From contig NW_017265145.1 of assembly GCF_001638985.1 (NCBI RefSeq), forward strand, positions 682,001 through 746,000: a DNA stretch of 64,000 nucleotides, written 5' to 3'. Each line of letters opens with the position of its first letter. The stretch's first letter is position 1. The notes under the pieces were generated by a model that saw only the letters and a list, made by a program, of their open reading frames with translations, was not told the DNA's origin and ran no database searches. Both the position numbers and the translations under genes were made by a program. Source of the DNA: Phycomyces blakesleeanus NRRL 1555(-). Taxonomy: Eukaryota > Mucoromycota > Mucoromycetes > Mucorales > Phycomycetaceae. This document shows, piece by piece, positions 1 through 11,180 of this stretch.

Positions 1-1199
1 CAAACGCATGCAATTTGCCGAGATTTTTGCTGGCGGTCTTGAAAGCTGCCGAGATTTTTGCTGGCGATGAAAAATGGCCAGGGCCTCTCTCTCTACATGT
101 TAGTATCAAAATCTTTGTTATCTATAGATCTAATAGTGTCGCTAACCATACCTGAGTTTATTATAGAGAGAGATAATCAAATGGACACATATACATATAT
201 ATACACATTATGTGCATTAACATAATAGGTAGTATTGAAAGATTCTTTCATCTTATTTTTTGGACAACCGCTAAAAACGGAACTCATCTGATAGTCGATC
301 AAAATGAATAAGAGTCTTTATTTTATTTTATTTGATTTTAGTTTAATTAATTTGTGGTTGTGGGATTGTGCTTGGTAGTGTGATAGACTATGGGGAGTAA
401 ACATTAACAGGATCTGTGTTTTTTTTTGGATAGCCTTTGTATAGAGAGTGATGTTCTGATCGATCAGATGATACATACAATACACAAACTAACAGCATAT
501 TTATGTGAGTATGTGTGTATGAATGTGTACAACGTCTTCAATGTACAAATAAGCTCTGTACACAATTACAAGCTGAGAATATTTAAAGAAAAAATAGAAA
601 GGTGATTTGAGAACCGCTTTCCAAAGTACTATACTACATAATGCTTAGATCATTATAGTTTAACCAGGATAAAATACATTAAAAAAAAACATATATATAT
701 TATATACCTCAATGCTCATCTTTTATTGCACAGATATTATATAATAATAACACAACCCTGTATATCTATATCTATATACTATTTATTATCTTTTGACGAT
801 TTACTAAAAAGAATGCCCGTAGTGCGCCCGTAGTCTATAGTGTGACGTGACTTGCTTCCCCTTTCTTCATATCATAGATTTTAAAAATACAGATATAATA
901 TAAAAAGAATGAGATTATACTATAAAACTTTTATATATATTTATCAGATCAAAGATTAAAAGCGGGTTATTAAAGGTGCCTGTATTTTAACGTTATTTAA
1001 TATCTTTTGCACTGTATTAATATTAATCTTAATCGATTCTTTTCTCTATTATCTACAAGTGCAAGTGCAAGGGCAAGTGCAAATACAACTGCCAATACAA
1101 AAATACAAGCCTTTTTGTATATATTAAATATATATTATATATATATTTATTTTTATACTTTAAAAAGAATCAATGCTTTATTAGATCTATTTATTTAAC

Positions 1200-1232
<33 letters not shown>

Positions 1233-1673
1233 TACAATAATCTGTTGCACAGTCAATTCTGGAAGAGGACTAGAATGTTACCTTTAGGAGAGGAACACAA
1301 GGGGTGACGACACTCGGTAGTGGACATTAAAATTAGATCTGATATCTAATTCTTTGAAATTTTAAAGCAAGAAAAAGAAAAAAGCAGGAAGAAATATGGT
1401 TTCTTTTTGGCTTGTTCATTGGTAATTCTTTCTTTTATCCGAGCCAAATTAATCTCACCTTTCTTCCCTCCTCTTCCTCCTCTTCCATATTCTATATTTT
1501 ATCCTTCTTTTTTTTAATCTTTTTCTTCTTCTTCTTTTTGACTGTTGTCTATATTGTGCAAATATTTATATATAATATATATCTATATAAATACAAAGAA
1601 AAGAAAAGAAAGCAATAAAGAAGAAGAATAAACGGCTGTCATATATTATAAATATAAATATTTCTTTTATCAG
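1..1673. other. AT-rich intergenic region
   Basis: No coding region is supported here. The stretch holds A/T tracts, a TAA-type microsatellite near 1206-1233 and pyrimidine tracts near 1435-1540. A 19-base unit beginning gccgagattttt occurs twice, at 17-35 and 48-66, as a direct repeat. The last few hundred bases are presumably the promoter of the FetB-like gene. Confidence 0.6.
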
Positions 1674-3490
1674 ATGGTTTTGGACAATCAGTCACAACAT
1701 GAACAAATTGAGCTTGGTTGGATCAATGTAGTTGAAGCCTCTTCATTTGTTATCTTTGCTGGTAAACCGAAGTCTATTATATTATATTATATTATATTAT
1801 ATTATATTATATTATATTATATTATATTATATTACATTATATTACATTACATTACATTACATTACATTACATTACATTACATTAGTATTGAAACAAAAAT
1901 TCAGTTACCAAAAAAAAACAAGAAAAGAAAAGCTTACTCATCCTGTTATTATATATGTACATATATGTATCTGCTCTGATTTATTAGCATTCATCAGCCT
2001 AATTATGGGAGTAAAGCTTGAAGTGTCCTTGATAGTATCCGGAATTCGATGTGTGGCTCAACTGACGATGATGGTACAGTAACCCTTACATTTTCTAATA
2101 ATTGGTTATTTCCCTCTCTTTTAGATTTTTGAGCAAGGGTCAGGGTCCTGTCTATAAAATAGATTTTAAATATATAATATATAAGATCTGATTATGTATA
2201 GATATACTGACACATTTTTCTTTAAAAAAATTATATTATATTTAGGGATATGTACTTGACGATGTATTTAAAACCGATAATATATACGTGGTCCTATTTT
2301 TGTCTCGTAAGTCGAATAGATACATAATTAACCCTTTTATTTCTGTCACTGGTATTATCATTATTCTAATACCTTAATACAAAATAAACAAACAAACAAA
2401 CAAACAACCTATACATATGTTAGTTGTACTCGTCATTCTCGGTACATACGAACTCGTCTTCAACAGGGCAAAAAAGACATTCGATGGGCTGGTAAATAAA
2501 CAGAAACTAAAACTAAAACATTATCTGATTATCTCGGATAATTCTTCAACCATGGTCTCACATCAAATATAACCAAATAACATATGCATACATTTGTAGT
2601 TCTTAGTAATGTTTTTCATTCTCTTGTCAAGTAATTGTCTTGTGGCATATCTGGGGTCAGCATTTGCAATTCAGCAAGATCCATTCTGGAAACCAACCGT
2701 CTTTATTCCTATAGTGGGCATGTTGCTAGGTAACTCAATGAGTAGTGTTGCCATGGCAACAGAACGCTGCTTAGATCAAGTCAGGTAAAACACAATCATT
2801 GAAATGTTTTCCTTGTATATATGAAACCTGCATTTCTAAAACAAAATTAATTTTATGCACATAAATGTTTTAAACTTTTTTGTTTTTATTTTATCAAAAA
2901 AAAAAGCGTTCATGCCCCTCTTCTCGAAACACGACTTGCTTATGGCGCCTCAAGATTTGAAGCCTCACTTCCTTTGGCTGTAGAAACCATTCGAATGGCA
3001 ATGCTCCCAACAATCACACAACTGAGCGTTATGGGAATGATAAACATACCTGGAATGATGACAGGTCAGATTATGGCAGGCACTCCCATGAAGGAAGCTG
3101 TCATTTACCAGCAGTGTATCATGTTTATGGTTGCTGCAAGTAGTACATTTGGTGTTGTGATGGCAGTTGGAGTAAGTCTCGAGTGATTATACTTTTTTAA
3201 ACACATTATATATGTATATATTGGTTTATATCCATGAATGGATTTTGACAATCGTCTTTGCTTGTATATAATAGGCATGCATGATGATTTTGATCGATAA
3301 ACAGCAGGCTTTGCGTATTGACAAGATTATCGACACATCTTCGTTTATCCAGAGAATCAAATCTAGTAAGGTCACCAAGTTTCGCGTTGTCCGCTTCAGA
3401 ACTGTTACTCTACGTACCTGTCTCCCTGCAGCATTATTTAATAGAAGAAGACGCCACGAAGCAAAGTACGAAGAAGTTGAGCTGAGATAA
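1674..3490 (+). CDS. FetB/UPF0014 (YbbM) family ABC permease
   Basis: Seven exons (1674-1761, 1988-2073, 2246-2306, 2424-2491, 2600-2784, 2907-3171, 3275-3490) join in frame to a 322-residue protein. It follows the whole UPF0014 family: an N-terminal hydrophobic pair, GYVLDDVF, a polar loop with FNRAKKTFDG, the GNSMSSVAMATERC segment, ETRLAYGASRFEA, and PTITQLSVMGMINIPGMMTG. Bacterial FetB is the membrane half of an iron exporter, and plant STAR2/ALS3 belongs to the same family. Transport of a metal or metal-linked solute across a cell membrane is therefore likely but unproven. The protein exceeds bacterial FetB (about 260 residues), mostly through a basic C-terminal tail. No ATPase partner lies in the window. 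Intron 1 contains a pentanucleotide repeat. The family call is solid; the substrate is inference. Confidence 0.88.
1774..1884. repeat. ATTAT to ATTAC pentanucleotide microsatellite in an intron
   Basis: About twenty tandem 5-base units run as ATTAT on the left and switch to ATTAC on the right, with a mixed zone between. The array lies inside intron 1 of the FetB-like gene. It also creates false open frames of repeating Y/I/L residues. Confidence 0.9.
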
Positions 3491-4472
3491 AAGAAAAAAA
3501 AAAAAGAAAAAAAAAGAAGGCAAATTCAAGGCTGTCAATTATTATTGTTTTTTATATCCTACAATTTTCCCTTCTTCTTTTTTTCCTTCTTTTCCTTTAT
3601 CTCCCTCTATCATAACTTTCATTTATTCCATATATTCTTACACCTTCCTTTACAACCCTCCTACCCAATCTCTCTCCCTCTTTCTCACTTTCGTGCTCTA
3701 TCTCTACCTCTATCTATCCACCTTTCCTTTTTTTAGACTCCTTTAGCAGCAAAAAGAGACAAAGGAAAAATAAGAAGAAGAAGGAGAAGAAGAAGACGCC
3801 AGCAAATCATCTGTATGTATGTAGCCTCCCTATCTTGTTTGCCATGATCCCATTCACCTGTATATCCTTTTTCCTATTTGATTTTTTTCTTTATTTTCTA
3901 TATATCTTTTAATATACATTCATATATAATATAAATATATATATTTTGGTTTAATATCTTGCACAAATGATTATTTGCCCTTTTCTTTCTGTTGTATTTC
4001 TACTTGGTCTCTTGTGTGTAATAATGAGCCGACATTATGCATATGCATATGTATATGTATATACTAAAAGATAATAATGTGATAATGATGATGACTTTGT
4101 CACAAGTGGCTCAGGAAGTCTTCTTTAGACACATGTATATATTTCAGTGTCACTATTTGTGTAGTGCAATAAATTGAACAAAAAAGAAATAAAAAAGGCA
4201 CAAGTACACAACCACCTACTGAAATTCGGATAAGTTCCAAATAAATACAAATACAAACAAATGACAGTATAGATGAAGGTTGAGAGTTTAAATACAATTA
4301 CAAACACAAATGTAAACACAAGTACACACACACACACACTAGACTACATTACACATGTGGTGTCTATAACGAATTTATTATGTTTTGTTCTATGTAACAA
4401 GTAAAATAAGAAGAGCACCTTTTTTTTGTCTTACCACTTGAAATGAAAGTCAGGCCCGGGAAATAATCTATA
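3491..4472. other. Intergenic, pyrimidine-rich then AT-rich
   Basis: Downstream of the FetB-like gene there is a long C/T tract (about 3545-3735) followed by an A/G tract. No gene is recognised. The short frames here are low-complexity artefacts. Confidence 0.6.
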
Positions 4473-4474
4473 TA

Positions 4475-5915
4475 CACCTTTTCTCAAAATGATGTTGCAC
4501 AATAAAAATTTAAGTTGTTGCACTTTTCAGAAAAAAATATGTCGCATCATATCTTTATTAAATAGGATGACAATTCAAACAGTCATCAAAACGTCTCACA
4601 GAATAACGAGCGAAGCCTTTGAAGGATGACGGCAATACACTGTTGCAAGCATCACCAATCTTAGCAGGAAGCATGTCTTTCTTGAGAATAAACTCCCTTT
4701 TAACACCACTCTTGACAACCGACCAAAATTGCTCGATTGGGTTGAGCTCAGGGGAGTGGGGTGATAGATAGACACATTTATACCCACGAGACTCAATAGC
4801 AACTCTAATCAACTTAGATGTGTGGATGGGAGCATTGTCCATCAACAAGTAGTGGTCCTTCATTTCAGGATATTTATCCATCTCTTCGAGAATATCATCA
4901 ATAAATCTCAGGTAATGTTTAGTTATGGTGTCTTTTGTTTGTACTTTAGCCCCTCCTGCTAGCTTTCGTTTTTTCGAAGGGGGAATAGGCTTTCTCAAAC
5001 AAACCTTGATCAAGCCGTTACTTGATATAGCACCCAATATTGAGGTCGAGTTTTCTCTTGCCGTAAATACCTTAACAATAGCTGACTCTCCCTTCGGAGC
5101 CCATCCCTGAGTTCTTCTCCGATTTACATTAAATCCTGTCTCATCAATGAAGACGCAGTTGTTCATGTAATCTACGCCCGTACTCTTCATCTCCTCCACC
5201 CATTTCTTTCTCGCCTGAATCCTCTCTGGAGTGTTTCCCTCTAAAAACTACAGTTGCACTTTCTCCAAACTTAAAATCTAAAGATCATTCAAATAACAAT
5301 ACAGTGTAGGTTTCGAAAGTGATAGACCCTCAAAAGTACTAGTCAATCGACCAAGTAGCTGGTCAGCTGTGGCGGTTGGCTGTTTGTAATAAAACTCTGT
5401 AACAGCGTTCCTCGTTGCTTCTGCCAGTTCGCCTTCTGCTTCGATAATTCTTGGTCGACCAATAGTTTTGAACAAAGAGTCTGGGCCTTTCTTCCAGGTA
5501 CTATACCACCGTTGTAAACTTCTTGGTTCTAAGCCCAAGTCTAGAGCGACTGCTCTGACGCTATTCTTTGGGTGTATATCAACCAAGTGAGCGACATGTG
5601 CCTTAACTTCATTACTGACTCGTTTGTTCTTGATAATGTTATTTTTTTTGCCTCTTTGGAATCAGTTTCTTTTGGTAGCTTTGTGTTCCAAAAAAGTTGA
5701 ACCTGATCAGCTTCCATCATCACTTTCTGTCTAGCCTCGATATAAGCGTTATAGGATGCAAGTTCCTCTAACTTGTACGGATCTTCATTCCCAGTGATAT
5801 CCATTGGGTCGTTTCCATTCTCAAAATAAAACGAATAGCTCATTATAAATGTACTTCAAGAGAAAAAAGTGCAACAACTTAAATTTTTATTGCGACATCA
5901 TTTTGAGAAAAGGTG
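4475..5915. mobile_element. Tc1/mariner-type DNA transposon with intact ends
   Basis: The element is 1441 bp and is flanked by TA dinucleotides at 4473-4474 and 5916-5917, the expected Tc1/mariner target duplication. Its terminal inverted repeats begin CACCTTTTCTCAAAATGATG. They run about 53 bp on each side (4475-4527 and 5863-5915) with only a few mismatches and one small indel. Both ends look structurally complete, so the copy could be mobilised if an active transposase exists elsewhere. Its own transposase is broken. Confidence 0.88.
4558..5843 (-). pseudogene. Tc1/mariner-like DD34E transposase, frameshifted
   Basis: On the minus strand the frame starts at 5843, shifts near a run of T at 5642-5649, continues through a helix-turn-helix region (SVRAVALDLGLEPRSLQRW, about 5510-5560), meets two TAG codons between 5280 and 5240, then resumes to the stop at 4558. 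The catalytic part is intact in itself: FIDETGF supplies the first Asp, LLMDNAPIH the second, and SPELNPIEQFW the Glu, with 34 residues between the second Asp and the Glu. This is the DD34E pattern of Tc1. The N-terminal region binds the inverted repeats in relatives. One frameshift and two stops make this copy non-functional as read, unless the stops are spliced out, for which I see no good sites. Confidence 0.85.
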
Positions 5916-5917
5916 TA

Positions 5918-6927
5918 CAGAAGTCTTAAGTTTTCCAGGACTAATTTAAGGCCAAGATAGTACTTTTGTACTGTGTATTACAAATATGTATACACCAATA
6001 TAATATGTAGTATACTTGTGCTCAAGTTTATACTCCAATATTTCATCTTCTTCTTCTTATTTTTCTTATTTCCCTTTTGCTAGTACACTATGGTAGTAGC
6101 TAAAATATATTTGTTAGCTTACATATAGGTGATAATTAACCTTTTTTTTTTGCTACTGCACACATTGAATATTGAAACATTTTGAAATCTCAATCCAGAA
6201 AACAGAATGAAAAATATATATAAAAGAGTGAGCCATTTAAACATCGACGTTTTTAAGAACCGAATGTTACTGAAAATGATGGATTGTTGTTGTGTCCCAA
6301 AGAAAGCAATAAATCTAAATACATATGCATTTTGAATTGTAAATATATGTGAGTTAGTGAGTGAGTGTAATTTCAGTGTATGCATTATATATATATATAT
6401 ATATATATGTAATTTGCTTAAATTCAAATATACAGAATATGGGCGTAGAAGGTATTATAAGAAATAAGAAGAAAAAGAAGGAACAATATATTGTATTAAA
6501 GCAAATGAATCCTTTGTTTTGTATATAAAGCATATATATACCTACAATATCACTACAAAATCACTCTATTATAGACAAGATCATAAAAAGCATACTTTTG
6601 TATATATACATATATACATACAGATACATATGTAATTCTTTTATCTTTGTAAAGTCCAACTGGTTTCGATTCGATTCAATTCAATTCAATTCAAAAAAGT
6701 GATGACGTACTTGACATCATTCTATGCTACAATCCTCACGCTCTTTATATATATATATATTCATATTCATATTCCTCAAAAATAAAAATAAAAATAAAAA
6801 TAAAAAAGCTCGTTGATTGACTGGGTTAAAAAATAATAATAAAATAAACCAAGTGAATAATTACTTTATTATTGACTTTATTTTTATTTTTATTTATTTC
6901 ACTTTTCACCCTTTTAATCCTTTAAAC
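5918..6927. other. Intergenic upstream of NOT4
   Basis: AT-rich DNA with AT dinucleotide repeats near 6385-6408, short ATTCA repeats near 6676-6692 and AAAAT repeats near 6780-6806. No gene is recognised. The right end is presumably the NOT4 promoter and leader. Confidence 0.55.
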
Positions 6928-9491
6928 ATGATTGACTCTGATGAAGAAGACTTTGAATGTCCTCTGTGCATGGAGGAGCTAGACATTGCCGATCGAAACT
7001 TTAGACCTTGTGCATGTGGTTATCAGGTACCAAAGAAAGAAAGAAAGAAAGCTATATATATATATACACACACATCCCCAAGAACCCAAAACAAACAAAG
7101 TACATATATATATATACTAGCATTTTTACTAAGGTCAAGAATAAACCTAGATTTGTCGTTTCTGTTGGCATCACATTAAAGAAAACCTAAACGGTCGTTG
7201 TCCTGCATGGTAAACATTCTTCTCCATCTCATTTTCTTTAATCCATCAAAAAAAAAACAACCACCAGAATATAAAATACATTGAGAAAAATACAGATGAC
7301 TAATTAAATGAATCACGCAGTCGAAGAGAATATTCAGATGAGATGGTTGAATTCGAACCAATAAGTGCGGATGAGTAAGTTTGATACTCTTTAGTTGATC
7401 TACACAAAAAAATGAATACAGAGAGAAATAAGCCATGAGCTAATTTACATGCTTGTTATCCACAGAATCTCTCGTATCAAGCGAGAGAAGAAGGAAAAAG
7501 AACGACAACAAAAGGATATGGAGGCTGTGAATCGAAGGCATTTGGCTAATATGCGAGTGGTCCAAAAGAATCTGGTTTATGTGATCGGATTGCATCCAAA
7601 GTTGGCAGTTGAAGAAGTAAGACCTTTTGTACATACGTGCGAAATCAACTATACCAAAAGGAAAAGGAAAACGGGAATAAGAAATAAGAAAGTTAAAAGA
7701 GGAAAAGAGGAAAGGAAAGGCTAGGGTATCTTTGGAAGGGAGTGTAATGTATACTTATGCATGTATTTGGTATTTAATACATTTGCCTGTGTTAGACAGT
7801 ACGATCCCACGACTTCTTTGGCCAGTTTGGTAAGATATCCAAGATTGTGATCAATAAGCGTCCAGTCGTGCCTACAACCAGTGCTGGTGGATCTACTTCA
7901 ATGCAACCAAGTGCGGCAGTTTATGTAACTTACCAGAGAAAGGAAGATGCTGCAAAGGCAATTCATGCGGTGGATGGTAGTATAATCGTAGGAAGAATTC
8001 TCAGGTAAAGACATATAGTTTTGTTTTATAGAGGCTATATATGTGTGTATATTCATTCTTATTTTCTTATTCTTCATTTTGGTCGTTCACAATATAGAGC
8101 ATCTTATGGCACTACGAAATACTGCACATATTATCTTCGTAACATGTCCTGTCCAAACCCAAGCTGTCTTTACCTTCACGAACCAGGGGAAGATGCAGAC
8201 ACTATTTCAAAGGAAGAGTTAGCAACAGGGTAAGTTTATAAAATAAATAAAATTAAATTATTGTATGTAAAAAAATGCACCCATCAGAATATTAACCCAA
8301 TTATCAATTTGAATTTTATTTAGAAAACATCGTATGAGAGATCAATTGTCAACTGATGCTGAAGAAGGAAGTCCACCTCCACCTCCACCCGCCTATCCAT
8401 CCTCTTCACTCGCTAATGACTTTCCGCCCGTATCAGCAAGCTCATCTACGCGCAAACCTGTCACTCTCGAATCAGTGGCCACAATTTCATACAAAACACC
8501 AGTCCGAAATGAACCACCTCCCAGACAATCATATCTATTGGATCATATTGAAGATGAGCGTTCAGCACTTCCAGCCACAGCCTCGTGGGCTAAGGCCGGT
8601 AGTAGTCCATCAACCCCGATCCTCAAATCGGGCGCTTTACCCGAACGCACCCTAACACCCGATAACTTTGGACCGCCTTTGTCTGTTGCTGTTGCTGCTG
8701 CCCAGAAACAGCCACAACAGCAGTCGCCTTCTGTCACAAAGCGCAGACTGGAGAAGAAGAAGCGAAAGGAGCAAGAGAAGATCAAAGCTTTACTGGATGC
8801 TGATGGCACAAAAACAGAACAGGAGCAGAGCTTACCTAATCAAACCGATCAGCCAGTGGCCTTGTCTGGGGAGACTGACGAAACAGAGACTGAAGAAGCA
8901 GAACCACCAGCAGCTACAGTATTAGAAACATCAACCACGACCACGACCACGACCACAAAACCGAAATCGAAATCAAATTCTACATCATCATCATTATTAT
9001 CATCATCACTATCTACAGCAGCAGCAGCAGCAACACCAACGCCAGTATCAGGAGTGATGGCAGGACTTTCATTAAAACAAGCCGGAAAGTCGGCCGAAAA
9101 GCCATCCCCTCGCTGGACCAAGGATAATGTTTATGATGGACTTGTAAACTTTGTACTCGGAGACGCATTTGACCAAGTTTGTCCTCTGTTTGATGCTGAT
9201 CAGGAAGAAGAGGACAGAGAAGAGGCGCCGGTTGGAGTATCCGCACTACACGACGGAACCTTTTCTGACGACGAGACTCCAGCAACGCCCCAAGGTCTTG
9301 CGAACAGTGATCCAAATTCGCTAGAAGAAGACCTTGACATGTCACCATTAGATTTCCTCATCAACAGTGTCCCCACACCTGCTTACACCGGTACATTTAA
9401 TCCATTCGCACACCAAGTACTGCGTTCTACAGGAAGTCTATTCGAATCTCCTATTCGTAAGCACTCTCGCTTTGGATTTGCACAGATTTAG
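6928..9491 (+). CDS. NOT4: NOT4/CNOT4 E3 ubiquitin ligase of the CCR4-NOT complex
   Basis: Seven exons (6928-7026, 7151-7209, 7321-7374, 7466-7616, 7796-8004, 8098-8229, 8324-9491) encode 623 residues. Residues 11-53 form the C4C4 RING finger characteristic of NOT4, with cysteines at 11, 14, 28, 30, 35, 38, 50 and 53. A basic coiled linker leads to an RNA-recognition motif (about 108-190) beginning VQKNLVYVIGLHP. A C3H1 zinc finger follows (CTYYLRNMSCPNPSC, then His). The last exon is a long low-complexity tail rich in Ser, Pro, Thr and Ala, with a lysine/arginine patch and acidic runs. NOT4 ubiquitinates substrates during co-translational quality control and mRNA decay. The order RING-RRM-C3H1 leaves little doubt. 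The start is the first ATG of the RING exon. The next gene on the same strand is VPS68. Confidence 0.95.
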
Positions 9492-9906
9492 GATGATAAA
9501 ATGGGAAATAGAGAGAGAGAGAGAGAGATAGAAACAAAAAAAAAACTCGGTCATTTTTTATTTTAAAAAAAGTATATCAATTCTTAGTATAAACATCAGA
9601 AAAAAGAAACAAAGAAAAAAAACAGAAAAAAAACCTCTCGTATACAGATACACACACAAATACAACTACATACAAATAGGTATAAAAACACTTGTGTAGT
9701 GTGTATACGTGTGTATACGTGTGTATACGTGTGTATACGTGTGTATGTGTACGTTTACGTGTGTGTGTGTGTGTAGTATGTGTGTCTGCGTATTTTTATA
9801 TTCTTAAATTTATTTACTTGATTAAGTTATTACCATTTCCGGTTTGACGGTCTAGCTTACGAACACCTCCTTTCTCAGTTGTACTCATCCTCGTTTTTAT
9901 TTTGAA
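9492..9906. repeat. Intergenic with a GTGTGTATAC tandem repeat
   Basis: Between NOT4 and the VPS68-like gene, about 9690-9780 holds roughly five copies of a 10-base unit GTGTGTATAC, followed by GT repeats. The strict purine/pyrimidine alternation is the kind of sequence that can adopt Z-DNA. The rest is A-rich. Confidence 0.75.
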
Positions 9907-10117
9907 ATGACTTTGAATGAGAACAGAAGTGTATTTATCTGTCAGTCAGGATGTTGTTGTTTTCCGGGAGGGTTTAGTAAAGCCAATCGCAGAATAATCG
10001 GTGTGTATTTTTCTGGTGTACTTGTAAGTCATCCTCAATCAATCATTTAATTAATTCTTGACACCAACAAGAACGCGATGAACATAGCAGATTCTTCTGT
10101 TGCTATTTTCTAATAGC

Positions 10118-10154
<37 letters not shown>

Positions 10155-11028
10155 TATAAAGGCCAATAATGACAATTACTGCCATTATCATTATTCTATA
10201 TATAAATAAAATAATAATAATAATTTCAGTTTACTCTTGCATGGTGGATCTTTGTGGATGGCGTAATCACTTCTGCAAGAATGCTAGAGAACCCTGCTCC
10301 ACCTGGATTTGAAGATTGGGCATCAGGAATCGTTCTTACTCTTGGAATGATCATGCAAGTGAATAGTGAAATTAAATAGTGTGTATATGTATGTAAACTA
10401 TCAAACTAATAACGAAAATCTATATATTTATATAAATTTATTCAGTGTGCATTCGATAGATTTACAATCACTGAGATCAGATAGTGATATGTATAGCTAT
10501 GACAGTGATTATAGCAGAGTATGGTTTTGTCGTCTTATGATGTTCTTGGTGAGTGAATCAACCTGTCCAATAATTATAATTATAGTTGGCATTGTCATTG
10601 ACGTTGGAGCTGGAGCTGGATTTGGATTTGTTACCAACAATTTTCTCTTATTTTTTTATGCATTTCTCAAAGGGATCTACTATGCTGGCGGGTGGACTTG
10701 TTGGCTCAGTGGTAAGAAGATGAAAATTATTAACAAAGGCGTGTGTGTTTATGCATGCCTAATATTTCTTGAAAATTCACGTTTATTCTTTAGGTTGTTC
10801 TTGTGTTCAAGTATGTATTGCATGAATTATCAGCATTAGATTCCTACCTTGGTATATGTCAAGTTATTCAATGCAGTTTAATTCTGATATCGTAAGTCAT
10901 TAATTATTATCAAAACAATGAGTCAAAGATAGTGTTGCTGTAGCCAAGGTTGTTTACTTGGATTCAATAGAACACTTCTTCTGTGGGCTGTACCAAGGCA
11001 AACAGACGATTATATGGGTATTAGCTAG
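9907..11028 (+). CDS. VPS68: VPS68/TMEM50 (UPF0220) family membrane protein
   Basis: Six exons (9907-10023, 10230-10354, 10446-10548, 10673-10711, 10794-10891, 10944-11028) encode 188 residues. Four hydrophobic segments match the TMEM50/Vps68 layout: an N-terminal Cys-rich cytosolic start, IIGVYFSGVLFTLAWWIFVD, a second segment ending LGMII, then RVWFCRLMMFLGSTMLAGGL and a final C-terminal segment ending LLLWAVPRQTDDYMGIS. Yeast Vps68 works in late endosome to vacuole sorting with the ESCRT machinery; TMEM50 proteins sit in endomembranes. Intron 2 appears to use a GC donor (GCAAGT at 10355), because the only GT nearby breaks the frame. Intron 1 holds an AAT microsatellite at about 10105-10152. 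A stretch at 10549-10672 can be read as coding but interrupts the conserved helix and is better treated as intron. Confidence 0.87.
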
Positions 11029-11180
11029 ATTAAGGACAAGAATTATACAATCAAAATTCGAGGAATGTATATTCCTTTCTTTTTTATATATATACATCTT
11101 GTAATTAAGCAACTACAATATACCTCTCTCTCTCTTCCTTTTCTCTCTATATACCTCCTATCACTATAATTATCATACCA

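Noticed and set aside
3545..3736. Phe/Ser/Leu-rich ORF
   Set aside because: It is a translation of a pyrimidine tract in the 3' flank of the FetB-like gene.
10549..10672. Possible extra exon in the VPS68-like gene
   Set aside because: It can be read in frame but would insert a Leu-rich stretch into a conserved membrane helix; a 124-bp intron gives the normal family spacing.
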